NCBI RefSeq assembly: GCF_030581005.1
Contig: NZ_JAUQSX010000001.1
Location: 682,001-746,000, forward strand
Source: Hymenobacter mellowenesis
GTDB taxonomy: Bacteria > Bacteroidota > Bacteroidia > Cytophagales > Hymenobacteraceae
Direction of reading: 5' to 3'
DNA: 64,000 bases
The notes beneath the pieces are model-generated. The model was not told the DNA's origin. It made no database searches and was given only the letters and a program-made list of their open reading frames with translations. Position 1 is the stretch's first letter. Each line of letters opens with the position of its first letter. The position numbers were made by a program, and so were the translations under genes. Below are positions 1 to 9,479 of this stretch, one piece after another.

Positions 1-1370
1 AAGAAGCTACTTGGATGGCCTTGGATGCAGGCATCGACGTGGCCATGACGCCTTACAACACCAATTTCTGCCGCTTCGTGAAGGAGCTGGTGCAGGAAGG
101 GCGGCTGACGCCGGCGCGCATCGAACTGTCGGCCGGGCGGGTGCTGCAGATGAAGGACGAAATTGGCCTCTTCGAGAACCCCATGCCGCGCGCCGACCGG
201 CTGGCCCGCGTAGGCGACCCGGTCCTGCGCGCCCAGGCCGTGGCGGCGGCCCGGGAGTCGCTGGTGTTGCTTAAAAACCAGAACAACGTGCTGCCGCTGG
301 CTCTGGCCCGCGTGAAGCGCCTACTGGTGCTGGGACCGTCGGCCGACTCGCGCGCCAACCTGTGCGGCGGCTGGACGCTGGCCTGGCAGGGCCGCCCCGA
401 AGAAGCTTACCCCAAGGACGTGCCTACGCTGGTAGAGGCCCTGCGCAAAGAGTACCCTGGCGTCATCATCGAAACGCTGCCCTACCGAAACACTACGGGC
501 AAACTGCTGTCAGCCAACGTTGCAGCTGCGGCCAAACGAGCCGATGCAGTGGTGCTGGCGCTGGGCGAACGGCCTTACACCGAAGGGCTGGGCAACACGT
601 CGGACCTGACCTTGCCCGAGGACCAACAGGTGCTGGCGCGGGCTGCTCAGGCCAGCGGCAAGCCTACCGTGCTAATCGTCATTGGGGGGCGGCCAAGTAT
701 TATTCGGAGCGTGGCGGGAAGTAGCGCGGCTATCATCTGGGCGGGGCTGCCGGGGTATGGCGGCGGCACGGCGCTGGCCGAAGTCATCAGCGGACGGACC
801 AATCCCAGCGGGAAGCTGCCTTTCACATACCCGCAATTTGCCGGGCACGTCAGCAACTATCACCACGATAACAACGAGAACAGCCTCGACTTGAACGACT
901 TTGATGCGGGCTTTGGGCAGTTTGGACCGAAATACAAGGCCGCCATGCTTACTGAGTTTGGCGAGGGGCTGAGCTACACGTCTTACACCTATTCGGGGCT
1001 GACGCTGAGCGACTCGGTGCTGACCGGCCTCGCTGGCAAGCTGCGCGCCACGGTACGCGTGGCCAACACCGGCCCGCGCGCCGGGCAGGAAGCGGTGCTG
1101 TGGTTTCTCACCGACGAGGTGGGCCGTATTGCGCGGCCGGTACGCCTGCTCAAGCACTTTGAAAAACAACCTTTTGCGGCTGGGCAGGCGCGCGAAATGG
1201 CTTTTACCATCGACCCGCTGCGCGACCTGAGCTACCCCGACGGGCAGGGCCGGCCCCAGTTGGAGGACGGCTGGTACACGCTGCGGGTGGGCTCGCAGAT
1301 GGCCCGGTTCCGCTACGCGGGCAAAGCAGCCGCGGCGGAGGCCCGGGCGGCATCGGGCTCTACTGATTAG
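1..1370 (+). CDS. Glycoside hydrolase family 3 beta-glucosidase, 5' partial
   Basis: The reading frame is open from position 3 and continues from before the window, so only the C-terminal part (about 455 residues) is present. It holds the end of the (beta/alpha)8 domain, the GH3 C-terminal alpha/beta sandwich (LVLLKNQNNVLPL, then KRLLVLGPSAD, and VVLALGERPYTEG) and a fibronectin-III-like tail (FGEGLSYTSYTYSGL, then VRVANTGPRAGQEAVLWFL). These are typical of GH3 exo-acting beta-glucosidases. The catalytic aspartate (SDW-type motif) would lie upstream of the window. It precedes the SusC gene by 77 bases on the same strand, so it is probably part of the same glycan utilisation locus and trims oligosaccharides to glucose. 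Family assignment is strong; the substrate is inferred. Confidence 0.9.
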   Translation, partial: EATWMALDAGIDVAMTPYNTNFCRFVKELVQEGRLTPARIELSAGRVLQMKDEIGLFENPMPRADRLARVGDPVLRAQAVAAARESLVLLKNQNNVLPLALARVKRLLVLGPSADSRANLCGGWTLAWQGRPEEAYPKDVPTLVEALRKEYPGVIIETLPYRNTTGKLLSANVAAAAKRADAVVLALGERPYTEGLGNTSDLTLPEDQQVLARAAQASGKPTVLIVIGGRPSIIRSVAGSSAAIIWAGLPGYGGGTALAEVISGRTNPSGKLPFTYPQFAGHVSNYHHDNNENSLDLNDFDAGFGQFGPKYKAAMLTEFGEGLSYTSYTYSGLTLSDSVLTGLAGKLRATVRVANTGPRAGQEAVLWFLTDEVGRIARPVRLLKHFEKQPFAAGQAREMAFTIDPLRDLSYPDGQGRPQLEDGWYTLRVGSQMARFRYAGKAAAAEARAASGSTD

Positions 1371-1447
1371 CCAATTACACCAACCTGTTTTTCTGCGATT
1401 TACCTTTTGATTTTCAGCATTTTCCCACCCACTTCAGAAAACTCACT

Positions 1448-4400
1448 ATGAAGCGAGACGTTTACAAGAATGCGCTGCTCGGCCGCACTGCGGTGATGCT
1501 GGCTTGCGGTGTGCCCGCGCTGGCCACGAGCGCGCCGGCCGTGGCCGCCGCCCGGCCCCTGACCCAGCCCGTGGCCGATGTGCCCGTGAGCGGGCGCGTG
1601 ACCGGGCCCGACGGCGCCGGCATTCCCGGCGTGACGGTGCTGGTGCGCGGCACCACAATCGGCACGAGCACCAACTCCGACGGGGCTTTCAGCCTGACGG
1701 CGCCCGAGGGCAGCACGCTGGTGTTCAGCTTTGTGGGCTACACTACCCAAACGGTGGTGCTGACGGCCGCCAACGCCGGTGCCGTGAGCGTGAGCCTGCG
1801 CGAAGATGCCCAGAAGCTGAGCGAAGTGGTGGTGGTGGGCTACGGCACTCAGGAGCGCGGGAGTGTGACGGGCGCCATCTCTTCGGTGGGGGCGGCCGAC
1901 ATTGTGCGGCAGCCGGTGCCGGACGTGACCCAGGCCATTCAGGGCAAGGTGGCGGGCGTCACGATTACCTCCAACGGCGGGGCACCGGGCGGGGCAGCGG
2001 GCACGTCGGTGCGGGTGCGCGGCATCACCTCGGCCGGCAACAACAACCCGCTGTACGTGGTGGACGGCTTCCCGCTGCCCGACGGCGGCGACAACCAGCT
2101 GAACGCCATCAGCCCAAATGACATTGAAACCATTGACATTCTGAAGGATGCCTCAGCCACGGCCATCTACGGCGTGCGGGCGGCCAACGGGGTGGTCATC
2201 ATCACCACCAAGCGGGGCAAGGCCGGCAAGGCCACCGTCAACCTGGATGGCTACCGGGGCGTGCAGCGGCTGGCCCGCAAGCTGGACCTGCTGAACGCCC
2301 AGGAGTACGCTGTCATCAATAACGAAAGCCGCATTGCGGCCGGCAAACCCATTGCGCTCGACAAGCTGCGCGACCCGGCCGCGCTGGGCGAAGGCACCGA
2401 CTGGCAGGACCTGGTGTTCCGGCAGGCCAAAATTCAGAACTACTCGCTGGGCGCCACGGGGGGCAGCGAAAAGGCCCGCTTCGCGCTGTCGGGCACGTAT
2501 TTCCAGCAGGACGGCATCATTGTGGGCTCGAATTTTGAGCGCTTCACACTGCGGGCCAACGGCGACGTGCAGGTGGGCAAGATGCTGAAAATCGGCAACA
2601 GCATCTCGCTCACGCATCTGAACGACCGGCAGGTGACGAGCAACAGCGGCGAATACGGCGCCGTGCAGCAACTGCTGCGCATGCCGCCCACGGTGCAGGC
2701 CTACCGCCCCGACGGCTTCTGGTACCAGCCTGATAGTGAGCACGACAACTTCACGGAAGAAAACCCGCTGGCCACCTCGCTGCGCAACAACCAGAAGTTT
2801 ACCCGCAACCGCGCCATCACCACGTTCTACGCCGAATTGGAGCCGCTGAAGGGGCTGAAGTTTCGCACCAACGTGGGCGTCGATTTCATCTTTGACAACT
2901 TCAACAGCTTCGCGCCCAAGGCGCCGGAGCTAGCGGGCTACACCACCCGGCCGGCCTACCTCACGGCGGGCGCCTCGGCCACGGCCAGCTACGCGCCCAG
3001 CTACCTGATTGAGAACACGGCTACCTACGACCACCTGTTCGGCGGCAAGCACCAGCTGACTTTCCTGGTGGGCCAGTCGGCGCAGGAGTTCAACTACAGC
3101 AATGTGGAGGCCTACCGCTCGCAGTACCTGCGCAACGACCTGCAGGTGATTAACGCGGGGCCCATCAACACGCTGGTTTCCAATGCGGGCGCCATCGACC
3201 CGTCGCGGCGCCTGGCCAGCTATTTTGGCCGGGTGAACTACGAATTTGGCGGCAAGTACATCTTCCAGGCCACGGCCCGCTACGATGGTTCTTCGCGCTT
3301 TCAGCCGGGCCAAAAGTTTGGCTTCTTCCCGGGAGCTTCGGCCGGCTGGCGCATTTCGGAAGAGGAATTTTTGAAGGGCAACCACACCATTAGCAACCTG
3401 AAGCTGCGCGTGGGCTATGGGCAGGTGGGCAACGAGCTGAACGCCGGTCGCTTCGCCTACCTGTACAACATCAACTTCGGCAGCTCCTATCCCTTCGGGC
3501 CCGACGGTGCTTTGAACGTGGGCGCGGCGCCCATTCGCCTGGCCAACCCGGACCTGCGCTGGGAGAAAAACAACCAGACCAACGTCGGCCTGGACTTCGG
3601 CTTCCTCGACAACCGCTTCGAGGCCAGCATCGACCTCTACAGCCGCAATTCGCCCAACCTGATTGCGCCGGTACCGGTGTCGCTGGTGTCGGGCACTTAT
3701 CAGTCGGTGGACCGCAACGCGGCCTCGGCATACAACCGCGGCGTGGACGTGGCCCTGACTTCGCACAACTTCGCGGGCGCCGACGGGGCGCTGAACTGGT
3801 CGACCACGCTGAACGTATCGGCTTTCAAAACCCGCTTGGAGTCACTGGGCCTGGGCATTCCGTATAACGGGGCCGGCTACCTAAGCGGCAGCGTGGTGCG
3901 CTACGATGTGGGCCAGCCGTTTGGGGCGTTCTACGGCTACGTGGCCGATGGCCTGATTCAGACCCAGGAAGAGCTGACGACCCTGAACAACGCTGCGAAG
4001 ACCGGCCCGGCCAAGGCCGACTACTACCAGCAGGGCGGCACGGCCCCCGGCGACATCAAGTTCAAGGACCTGAACGGCGACGGCACCATCACCGACAAGG
4101 ACCGGACGTTCATCGGCAACCCGAACCCGAACTTCTCGTTCGGCCTCACCAACACACTCGCCTACAAAGGCTTCGACCTGAGCTTCTTCATTCAGGGCAT
4201 TCAGGGTAACGACGTGTACAATCTCAACCGCTACATCACGGAAGGGGCCTTGTACGGCACCACCAACGGCACCACGCGCCTGCTGAACCGCTGGACCGGC
4301 GCGGGCACCAGCAACGACGTGCCCCGCGCCATCAATGGCGACCCGAACAACAACCTGCGCGTGTCGTCGCACTACGTGGAGGACGGTTCCTACGTGCGCC

Positions 4401-4609
4401 TCAAGAACCTGACTTTCGGCTACACCCTGCCGCGCAGCGTGATGAGCCGCATTTCGGCCAGCCAGATTCGCGTGTACTTCACCGCTCAGAACCTGCTGAC
4501 CTTGACCAAATACACCGGCTACGACCCCGAGGTGAGCGCCAGCGGCATCGACCTGGGCATCTATCCGCAGACGCGCGTCTTCATGGGCGGCCTCAACATT
4601 GGGTTCTAA
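1448..4609 (+). CDS. SusC/RagA family TonB-linked outer membrane protein
   Basis: A 1053-residue outer membrane importer. It has an N-terminal signal region (hydrophobic stretch around residues 13-35), then a carboxypeptidase-regulatory-like domain (residues about 48-115: VSGRVTGPDGAGIPGVTVLV and FSFVGYTTQTVVL). The TonB-box-like LSEVVVVGYGTQ and a plug domain (GVTITSNGGAPGG, VRVRGITS, NPLYVVDGFPL) follow. The rest is a 22-strand-type barrel ending in an aromatic residue (GGLNIGF). Length and domain order are standard for SusC. In a complex with SusD it takes up oligosaccharides across the outer membrane using TonB energy. The SusD gene starts 131 bases downstream after a palindromic spacer. 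The start ATG at 1448 directly precedes the basic n-region MKRDVYK. Confidence 0.96.
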   Translation: MKRDVYKNALLGRTAVMLACGVPALATSAPAVAAARPLTQPVADVPVSGRVTGPDGAGIPGVTVLVRGTTIGTSTNSDGAFSLTAPEGSTLVFSFVGYTTQTVVLTAANAGAVSVSLREDAQKLSEVVVVGYGTQERGSVTGAISSVGAADIVRQPVPDVTQAIQGKVAGVTITSNGGAPGGAAGTSVRVRGITSAGNNNPLYVVDGFPLPDGGDNQLNAISPNDIETIDILKDASATAIYGVRAANGVVIITTKRGKAGKATVNLDGYRGVQRLARKLDLLNAQEYAVINNESRIAAGKPIALDKLRDPAALGEGTDWQDLVFRQAKIQNYSLGATGGSEKARFALSGTYFQQDGIIVGSNFERFTLRANGDVQVGKMLKIGNSISLTHLNDRQVTSNSGEYGAVQQLLRMPPTVQAYRPDGFWYQPDSEHDNFTEENPLATSLRNNQKFTRNRAITTFYAELEPLKGLKFRTNVGVDFIFDNFNSFAPKAPELAGYTTRPAYLTAGASATASYAPSYLIENTATYDHLFGGKHQLTFLVGQSAQEFNYSNVEAYRSQYLRNDLQVINAGPINTLVSNAGAIDPSRRLASYFGRVNYEFGGKYIFQATARYDGSSRFQPGQKFGFFPGASAGWRISEEEFLKGNHTISNLKLRVGYGQVGNELNAGRFAYLYNINFGSSYPFGPDGALNVGAAPIRLANPDLRWEKNNQTNVGLDFGFLDNRFEASIDLYSRNSPNLIAPVPVSLVSGTYQSVDRNAASAYNRGVDVALTSHNFAGADGALNWSTTLNVSAFKTRLESLGLGIPYNGAGYLSGSVVRYDVGQPFGAFYGYVADGLIQTQEELTTLNNAAKTGPAKADYYQQGGTAPGDIKFKDLNGDGTITDKDRTFIGNPNPNFSFGLTNTLAYKGFDLSFFIQGIQGNDVYNLNRYITEGALYGTTNGTTRLLNRWTGAGTSNDVPRAINGDPNNNLRVSSHYVEDGSYVRLKNLTFGYTLPRSVMSRISASQIRVYFTAQNLLTLTKYTGYDPEVSASGIDLGIYPQTRVFMGGLNIGF

Positions 4610-4620
4610 TCCTCACACCA

Positions 4621-4725
4621 AGTAGTAAGTAATAAGTAGCAAGTAGTGAGACACGGGACAGCACAATAAGCATCTATCTACCATTGTCTTACTACTTATT
4701 ACTCGATACTAAATACTTACTTAAT
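4621..4725. repeat. Imperfect inverted repeat between susC and susD
   Basis: The AT-rich arms AGTAATAAGTAGCAAG (4628-4643) and its near complement (4688-4703) face each other across 44 bases, with weaker pairing extending outward. It sits in the only spacer between the SusC and SusD genes, where such a hairpin could act as an attenuator. It is one of many intergenic palindromes in this window. Confidence 0.6.
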
Positions 4726-4740
4726 TCCCACCTAGCAATC

Positions 4741-6282
4741 ATGACTATTTCGAAATTTACCTGCGGCGTTTTTCTGTTGTCGCTGGGCCTGTTTTCGGCG
4801 GGCTGCGGCGAGAAGTTCCTGGCCGAAGCCCCCACCGACCAGGTGACGGACGTTAACTTTTACCAGACCCAGACCGACGCCATTCAGGCCGTGAACTCGG
4901 CCTACAGCGAGCTGACCAAGGAAGGCCAATACAACGCGGCCCTATGGGCCATCGACATCATGGCCGACGTGTCGGGCACGGGGGCCGACGACGGCAACGA
5001 CGGCATTGAGTACAAGCAGTTGGAGAGGTTTTCCATTCCGGCTACCAACACGATTGTGAACCGCCTGTGGGGCGGCAGCTTCATCGGCATTCAGCGCGCT
5101 AACCTGGTGCTGCAGAAGGTGCCCGGCATCACGAACATTGACCCCGCCATTCAGCGCCGCTGCCTGGGCGAGGCCCAGTTTCTGCGCGCCAAGTACTACT
5201 TCGACCTCGTGCGGGTGTACGGCGACGTGCCGCTATTTACCAAGCCTCCGACCAGCCCGGCCGAAGTCAACATTGCGCGCACGCCGGTGGCCGACGTGTA
5301 CAAGCAGATTGAGCAGGATTTGATTGACGCCTACGGCAACCTCGACGGCTCCTACACCGGCGACGACCTGGGCCGGGCCACCAAGTGGGCCGCTGCCGGG
5401 CTGCTGGCCAAGGTCTACATCACCGAAGGCAAGAAATCGGAAGCCGCCCAGCGTGCCCGCGACGTGATTGCCAACTCGGGCAAAACCCTGTACCCCAACT
5501 ACGCTGACATTTTTAAGGTGTCGAATGACAACGGTTCGGAGTCGTTGTTTGAGGTGCAGTTCATCAGCGGGAAAAACACCGAGAACTACGGCTACACCCG
5601 CAACCAGGCCGGTTCGGCGGCCAACGAATTCTTCGGGCCGCGCGGCAAAAACCTGACGCCGGGCAGCGGCTACGGCTTCAACATCCCGGAAATTGATTTC
5701 GTGAACGGCTACGAGGCTGGCGACACCCGCAAGGCCGCCACCATTTTCGTGCCCGGCGACGTGTACCCCGACGGCACCACTGCCACCACCAAGCCGGTGG
5801 CCGGCTCGCCGCTGGGCGACTACAACTGCAAAAAGTGGTTTGTGGGCAAGGTGAACACCAACATCTGGGACTCGCCGCTGAACATGAAGGTGCTGCGTCT
5901 GGGCGAAATCTACCTGATTCTGGCCGAGGCCGTGGGCCCGACCGCGGAGGGGCTCGAAGCCATCAACAAGGTGCGGCGCCGGGCCTTTGGCCTGCCCATC
6001 AACACGCCCTCCACGGCCCGCGACCTGACGGCCAGCACGCCCAACTTCGACGACGCCGTGCTGCGCGAACGCCTTTATGAGCTGGCCTTCGAGATGGACC
6101 GTTGGTTTGATTTGAAGCGCAAGGGCAAGCTGATTTCGCGCATGACCGAGCAGGCCCTGTACCTGCGCTCGCTCAACAAAGGCTTCGACCGCGGCATCCC
6201 GACCCAAACCAACCTGGTGCTGCCCATTCCGCAATCGGAACTGGACGCCAACCCTGGCCTGAAGCAGAACCCCGGCTACTAG
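4741..6282 (+). CDS. SusD/RagB family glycan-binding outer membrane lipoprotein
   Basis: A 513-residue lipoprotein that forms the lid over the SusC barrel and binds the oligosaccharide at the cell surface. The start at 4741 gives a normal lipoprotein signal, MTISKFTCGVFLLSLGLFSA, with the lipobox cysteine next (SAGC); a longer in-frame start at 4684 lies in the palindromic spacer and was rejected. SusD features are visible: the TPR-like helices (AVNSAYSELTKEGQYNAALW, FLRAKYYFDLVRVYGDVPLF, the classic RagB segment), and the C-terminal RagB block (LRLGEIYLILAEAV, INKVRRRAFGLP, LRERLYELAFEMDRWFDLKR). The spacing from SusC suggests one transcription unit. Confidence 0.95.
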   Translation: MTISKFTCGVFLLSLGLFSAGCGEKFLAEAPTDQVTDVNFYQTQTDAIQAVNSAYSELTKEGQYNAALWAIDIMADVSGTGADDGNDGIEYKQLERFSIPATNTIVNRLWGGSFIGIQRANLVLQKVPGITNIDPAIQRRCLGEAQFLRAKYYFDLVRVYGDVPLFTKPPTSPAEVNIARTPVADVYKQIEQDLIDAYGNLDGSYTGDDLGRATKWAAAGLLAKVYITEGKKSEAAQRARDVIANSGKTLYPNYADIFKVSNDNGSESLFEVQFISGKNTENYGYTRNQAGSAANEFFGPRGKNLTPGSGYGFNIPEIDFVNGYEAGDTRKAATIFVPGDVYPDGTTATTKPVAGSPLGDYNCKKWFVGKVNTNIWDSPLNMKVLRLGEIYLILAEAVGPTAEGLEAINKVRRRAFGLPINTPSTARDLTASTPNFDDAVLRERLYELAFEMDRWFDLKRKGKLISRMTEQALYLRSLNKGFDRGIPTQTNLVLPIPQSELDANPGLKQNPGY

Positions 6283-6318
6283 GCTGCTCCTCCCACCGTT
6301 TCTCAGCTTGAACCTGAT

Positions 6319-7155
6319 ATGAAAAACCTCCGAAACAACGTGGCGCTGCTGCTGCTGGGCGGCGCCCTGCTACTGGCCGCCTGCGACAAAAAAGACACCG
6401 GCACCCTGGGCGACCCCGTGCCGGCGGGCACCTTCACCACCACCTCGCGCACCGTGGGCCTGACCACCGAAGTCACCTTCACGGCCGCGCCTAATCCCGA
6501 CGTCTTCCTCTACCACTGGGAGTTTGGCGACGGCACCGGCACCAACGGCACCGGCTCGGTGGCCACGGGCCAGACCGTGACGCACGTGTACTCCAAAGGC
6601 GGCACCTTCAAGGCCCAACTCATCACCGACGGCCGCGGCGGCCAAACTTTCTCCGCGCCCAAAGACGTGGTGATTCCCTCCTCGCTGAACATCGTGAAGC
6701 AACTGCTCACCAACGGCTCGTCGCGCACCTGGAAGCTGGACAACACGGTGGTGGCCCCCATCACCGTGGGCCCCTCCGACGCCGACCCGGTGAGCTACTA
6801 CGGCGGCAACCCCGCACCCGGCGGCCTGCCCGCCTGCCAGGCCGACGACGAGTACACGTTCAGCAACGCCAACGTGTTTACCTACGATGCCAAGGGCCAG
6901 ACCTTTGTGGCCGGCGCCACTGGCGGCTGCCAGGCCCCGCGCAACGTGACCACGCCCTTCACCTTCGGCGACGCCACCGGCGCGGGCGTGGCCCAGATTA
7001 CCCTGGCCAGCGCCACGCCCGCGCCGTTTATCGGCGTGACGGATGCGCCCGGCTTCACCTACCGCATTCTGTCCATCACCAACACCAACATGGTGCTGCG
7101 GGCCGGCAGCACGGCCGCCGGCGTAGTGTTCGACATGAAGCTGGTGGTGAAATAA
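6319..7155 (+). CDS. PKD-domain lipoprotein, candidate surface glycan-binding protein
   Basis: 278 residues with a type II signal peptide (LLLLGGALLLAACDKK, lipid cysteine at about residue 22). A PKD domain spans residues about 40-115, recognisable by FLYHWEFGDGTG and TVTHVYSKGGTFKAQL. The second half, after NIVKQLLTNGSSRTWKLD, is a beta-rich region of a type common in Bacteroidota glycan loci. It lies 36 bases after susD and 45 before a GH16 gene, the place where SusE/SusF-like surface glycan-binding proteins occur. No catalytic motif is visible. The role as a glycan-binding protein is inferred from context; the lipoprotein and PKD calls come directly from the sequence. Confidence 0.8.
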   Translation: MKNLRNNVALLLLGGALLLAACDKKDTGTLGDPVPAGTFTTTSRTVGLTTEVTFTAAPNPDVFLYHWEFGDGTGTNGTGSVATGQTVTHVYSKGGTFKAQLITDGRGGQTFSAPKDVVIPSSLNIVKQLLTNGSSRTWKLDNTVVAPITVGPSDADPVSYYGGNPAPGGLPACQADDEYTFSNANVFTYDAKGQTFVAGATGGCQAPRNVTTPFTFGDATGAGVAQITLASATPAPFIGVTDAPGFTYRILSITNTNMVLRAGSTAAGVVFDMKLVVK

Positions 7156-7200
7156 CGCCTTACCCTTACTTTAACCGATACCTTTCCTCATTTCCTGCTT

Positions 7201-8070
7201 ATGAATTTTTCCCGGCGCTATTCTACTGGTCGGCCGTGGGCCGGGGCCAGCCTTTGGCTGGCCCTGAGCCTGGCGGGCTGCACCAAAGAAGCCGCAAAAG
7301 TGATTCCGCCGGCCCCGCCGGTGGTGCCCGTCGTCAACGAGGAGCAGCGCAATTACGCCGACTACAATACCCTGGTATGGGGCGACGAGTTCGACGGCAA
7401 CTCCTTAGACCTTAGCAAGTGGACCTATGACCTGGGCGGCGGCGGCTGGGGCAACAACGAGCTCGAAACCTATACCAACTCGACCGACAACGTGTACCTG
7501 AGCGGCGGCAACCTGGTGATTAAGGCCATCAAAACCACGCCCACCGGCAACGCCTACACCTCGGGCCGCATCCTGACCAAGGGCCGGAAAACTTTACAGT
7601 ACGGCCGCCTCGACGTGCGCGCCAAAGTGCCCAAGGGCAAGGGCGTGTGGCCCGCCATCTGGATGCTGGGGGCCGACATCGACCAGAACCCCTGGCCCCG
7701 CTGCGGCGAAATCGACATCATGGAGCTGCGTGGCAGCACGCCCCGCGAGCTGCTCAGCACCATGCACTACCAGAATGCGCAGGGCGCCCACGGCCAGTCG
7801 GGCATCACCCAAGCCCAGCCCGCCGACCTGTCCGACGCCTTCCACACCTACTCGCTGGTGCGCAGCAAGGACCTGTTGCGCTTCTTCATTGATGGCCAGC
7901 AGTACTACGTCTTCAACAACGGCGGGGCCAGTCCCAACCCGTTCAACAGCCAGTTTTTCACGATTTTGAACGTGGCCGTGGGCGGCAATTTCGACGGCAA
8001 CCCCGACGCCACGACCGTCTTCCCGCAGCAGATGGAAGTGGAATACGTGCGGTTTTACCAATACAACTGA
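7201..8070 (+). CDS. GH16 family endo-beta-glucanase lipoprotein
   Basis: 289 residues. A lipoprotein signal (LALSLAGC, lipid cysteine 27) predicts attachment to the cell envelope. The GH16 jelly-roll domain covers residues about 55-289 and begins with LVWGDEFDGNSLD. The catalytic signature is GEIDIMEL, giving Glu170 as nucleophile, Asp172 and Glu175 as acid/base. The EIDIME form without a beta-bulge change is typical of laminarinase and lichenase-type members rather than carrageenases. It ends in a beta strand VEYVRFYQYN as usual for the family. It would cut beta-1,3 or mixed-linkage glucan on the outer surface before import. A second GH16 gene follows, 250 bases downstream. Confidence 0.93.
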   Translation: MNFSRRYSTGRPWAGASLWLALSLAGCTKEAAKVIPPAPPVVPVVNEEQRNYADYNTLVWGDEFDGNSLDLSKWTYDLGGGGWGNNELETYTNSTDNVYLSGGNLVIKAIKTTPTGNAYTSGRILTKGRKTLQYGRLDVRAKVPKGKGVWPAIWMLGADIDQNPWPRCGEIDIMELRGSTPRELLSTMHYQNAQGAHGQSGITQAQPADLSDAFHTYSLVRSKDLLRFFIDGQQYYVFNNGGASPNPFNSQFFTILNVAVGGNFDGNPDATTVFPQQMEVEYVRFYQYN

Positions 8071-8190
8071 GCAGGCCTATCGGCTTGCTCGCTGCTACTC
8101 CGGTCGGGACTTGGTGGGAATTCTGACCCGCCGGATAGGGCGGCGGCTGCGCTCGGCTCGGACAGGCCGGGCGTGGCTGCCCCCGATGGC

Positions 8191-8298
8191 AGAACGTGTG
8201 CCCCGAAGCGCTGCTTTGGTGCGTGGCACGAAACCAGAACGAAAGCCTCCCGGCGATTTGCAGCGCGAGCCGAAGCAGCGCTTCGGGATACACGTTCT
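8191..8298. repeat. REP-like inverted repeat between the two GH16 genes
   Basis: Arms CCCGAAGCGCTGCTT (8202-8216) and AAGCAGCGCTTCGGG (8273-8287) are perfect complements, and pairing extends outward with AGAACGTGT at 8191 against its complement ending at 8298. It fills nearly half of the 250-base spacer between the GH16 genes. Nothing else coding is seen in this spacer. Confidence 0.75.
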
Positions 8299-8320
8299 GA
8301 CTTAGCCTTTTCTTTTCGCT

Positions 8321-9148
8321 ATGATTTCCATTCTTTTTACCGGCCTAATGCTGCTGGGCCACGCCGACCCGCCAGCCGCCGCGCCGCCCGCCAAGCCGCG
8401 CTATACCTTCACCAAGCTGGTGTGGAGCGACGAGTTCAACTACACCGGCCTGCCTGACTCGACCAAGTGGACCTACGATGTGGGCGGCAGCGGCTGGGGC
8501 AACAAAGAAGAGCAGTACTACACCCGGCGGCGCCTTCAGAACGCCCGCGTGGAGGGCGGCCACCTGATAGTGGAAGCCCGCAAGGAGGCGCTGGTAGCGG
8601 CCAACCCGTACACCTCGGCCCGCCTGCTGTCGCGCGGCCCGGGCGGCAGCCAGACCTATGGCCGCATCGAGGTGCGGGCCAAAATTCCGGCCGGGCGTGG
8701 CACCTGGCCCGCCATCTGGATGCTGCCCGACCAAAACACCTACGGCAACAAAGGCTGGCCCGACAACGGTGAAATCGACATCATGGAGCACGTGGGCTAC
8801 GACCCCAACGTGATACACGCTACCACGCACTGCAAGGCTTACTACTTCCGCATCAACAACCAGAAAACCGGCATCACCAAGCTACCCGATGCCACCACCG
8901 CCTTCCACACCTACGCCATTGAGTGGACGCCGGAAACCATCACCGCCGACGTCGACGGCGAGCTGTACTTCGCCACCCGCAACGAGCGCACCGGCTGGGA
9001 AGCCTGGCCCTGGGACAAGCCCTTCCACCTGCTGCTGAACGTGGCCGTAGGTGGCGAGTGGGGTGGCCAGAAAGGCATCGACGAGGCCGCCTTCCCCCAG
9101 CAGATGGTGGTGGACTACGTGCGGTTTTATGCGATAAAAAAGAACTAA
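8321..9148 (+). CDS. GH16 family endo-beta-glucanase, secreted
   Basis: 275 residues with a short hydrophobic leader (MISILFTGLMLLGHA) and no lipobox, so probably periplasmic or secreted. That contrasts with the lipoprotein GH16 upstream. The GH16 domain runs from LVWSDEFNYTGLPDSTKW to VDYVRFYAIKKN. The catalytic signature GEIDIMEH gives Glu151, Asp153 and Glu156. The segment AHY-like histidines and the EHVGYDPNVIHATTHC stretch resemble beta-1,3-glucanases (laminarinases). A spacer with a REP palindrome separates it from the GH3 gene. Together the two GH16 enzymes would supply surface and periplasmic cleavage of the same glucan; that division of labour is an inference. Confidence 0.92.
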   Translation: MISILFTGLMLLGHADPPAAAPPAKPRYTFTKLVWSDEFNYTGLPDSTKWTYDVGGSGWGNKEEQYYTRRRLQNARVEGGHLIVEARKEALVAANPYTSARLLSRGPGGSQTYGRIEVRAKIPAGRGTWPAIWMLPDQNTYGNKGWPDNGEIDIMEHVGYDPNVIHATTHCKAYYFRINNQKTGITKLPDATTAFHTYAIEWTPETITADVDGELYFATRNERTGWEAWPWDKPFHLLLNVAVGGEWGGQKGIDEAAFPQQMVVDYVRFYAIKKN

Positions 9149-9162
9149 TAATGGTCGAAAAA

Positions 9163-9266
9163 GGCCGTCATGCTGAGCGCAGCCGAAGCATCTCTACCGC
9201 TTCGTTGCAGTCGGCATTGATTAGTTGCGCGGTAGAGATGCTTCGGCTGCGCTCAGCATGACGGCC
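9163..9266. repeat. REP-like inverted repeat, family A (GTCATGCTGAGCG type)
   Basis: The left arm GCCGTCATGCTGAGCGCAGC continues into CGAAGCATCTCTACCG. The right arm is its exact complement, with about 25 unpaired bases between. The same arm sequence recurs at 11931, 43023, 53473 and, altered, at 58281. It lies just after the GH16 stop codon. Confidence 0.9.
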
Positions 9267-9375
9267 TCTCATAACCGTTCTTACCCCGACTATCCCCCCC
9301 CCTTACGCCGACGGATTGGTGAGACTCCGCCCGGTGTTGCCGATGCCGCGCTAATGGACAAGCCGGCGTCATCGT

Positions 9376-9430
9376 GAAGGAACGGGCCCGCTGGCGCTTT
9401 TGGTGAGGCGCCAGCCCGGCCCGTTCCTTC
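9376..9430. repeat. Strong GC-rich hairpin upstream of GH3
   Basis: GAAGGAACGGGCC and GCTGGCGC pair with GCGCCAGC and GGCCCGTTCCTTC across a loop of about 11 bases, interrupted only by short mismatches. It lies 50 bases before the GH3 start. It has no T-run, so it is more likely a leader hairpin or a small repeat element than an intrinsic terminator. No promoter was confidently seen in the 331-base gap. Confidence 0.65.
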
Positions 9431-9479
9431 TGCGGCAACTGTACCTGCCGCTTCATTGCTTCCGAATCCTCTCTTTTAT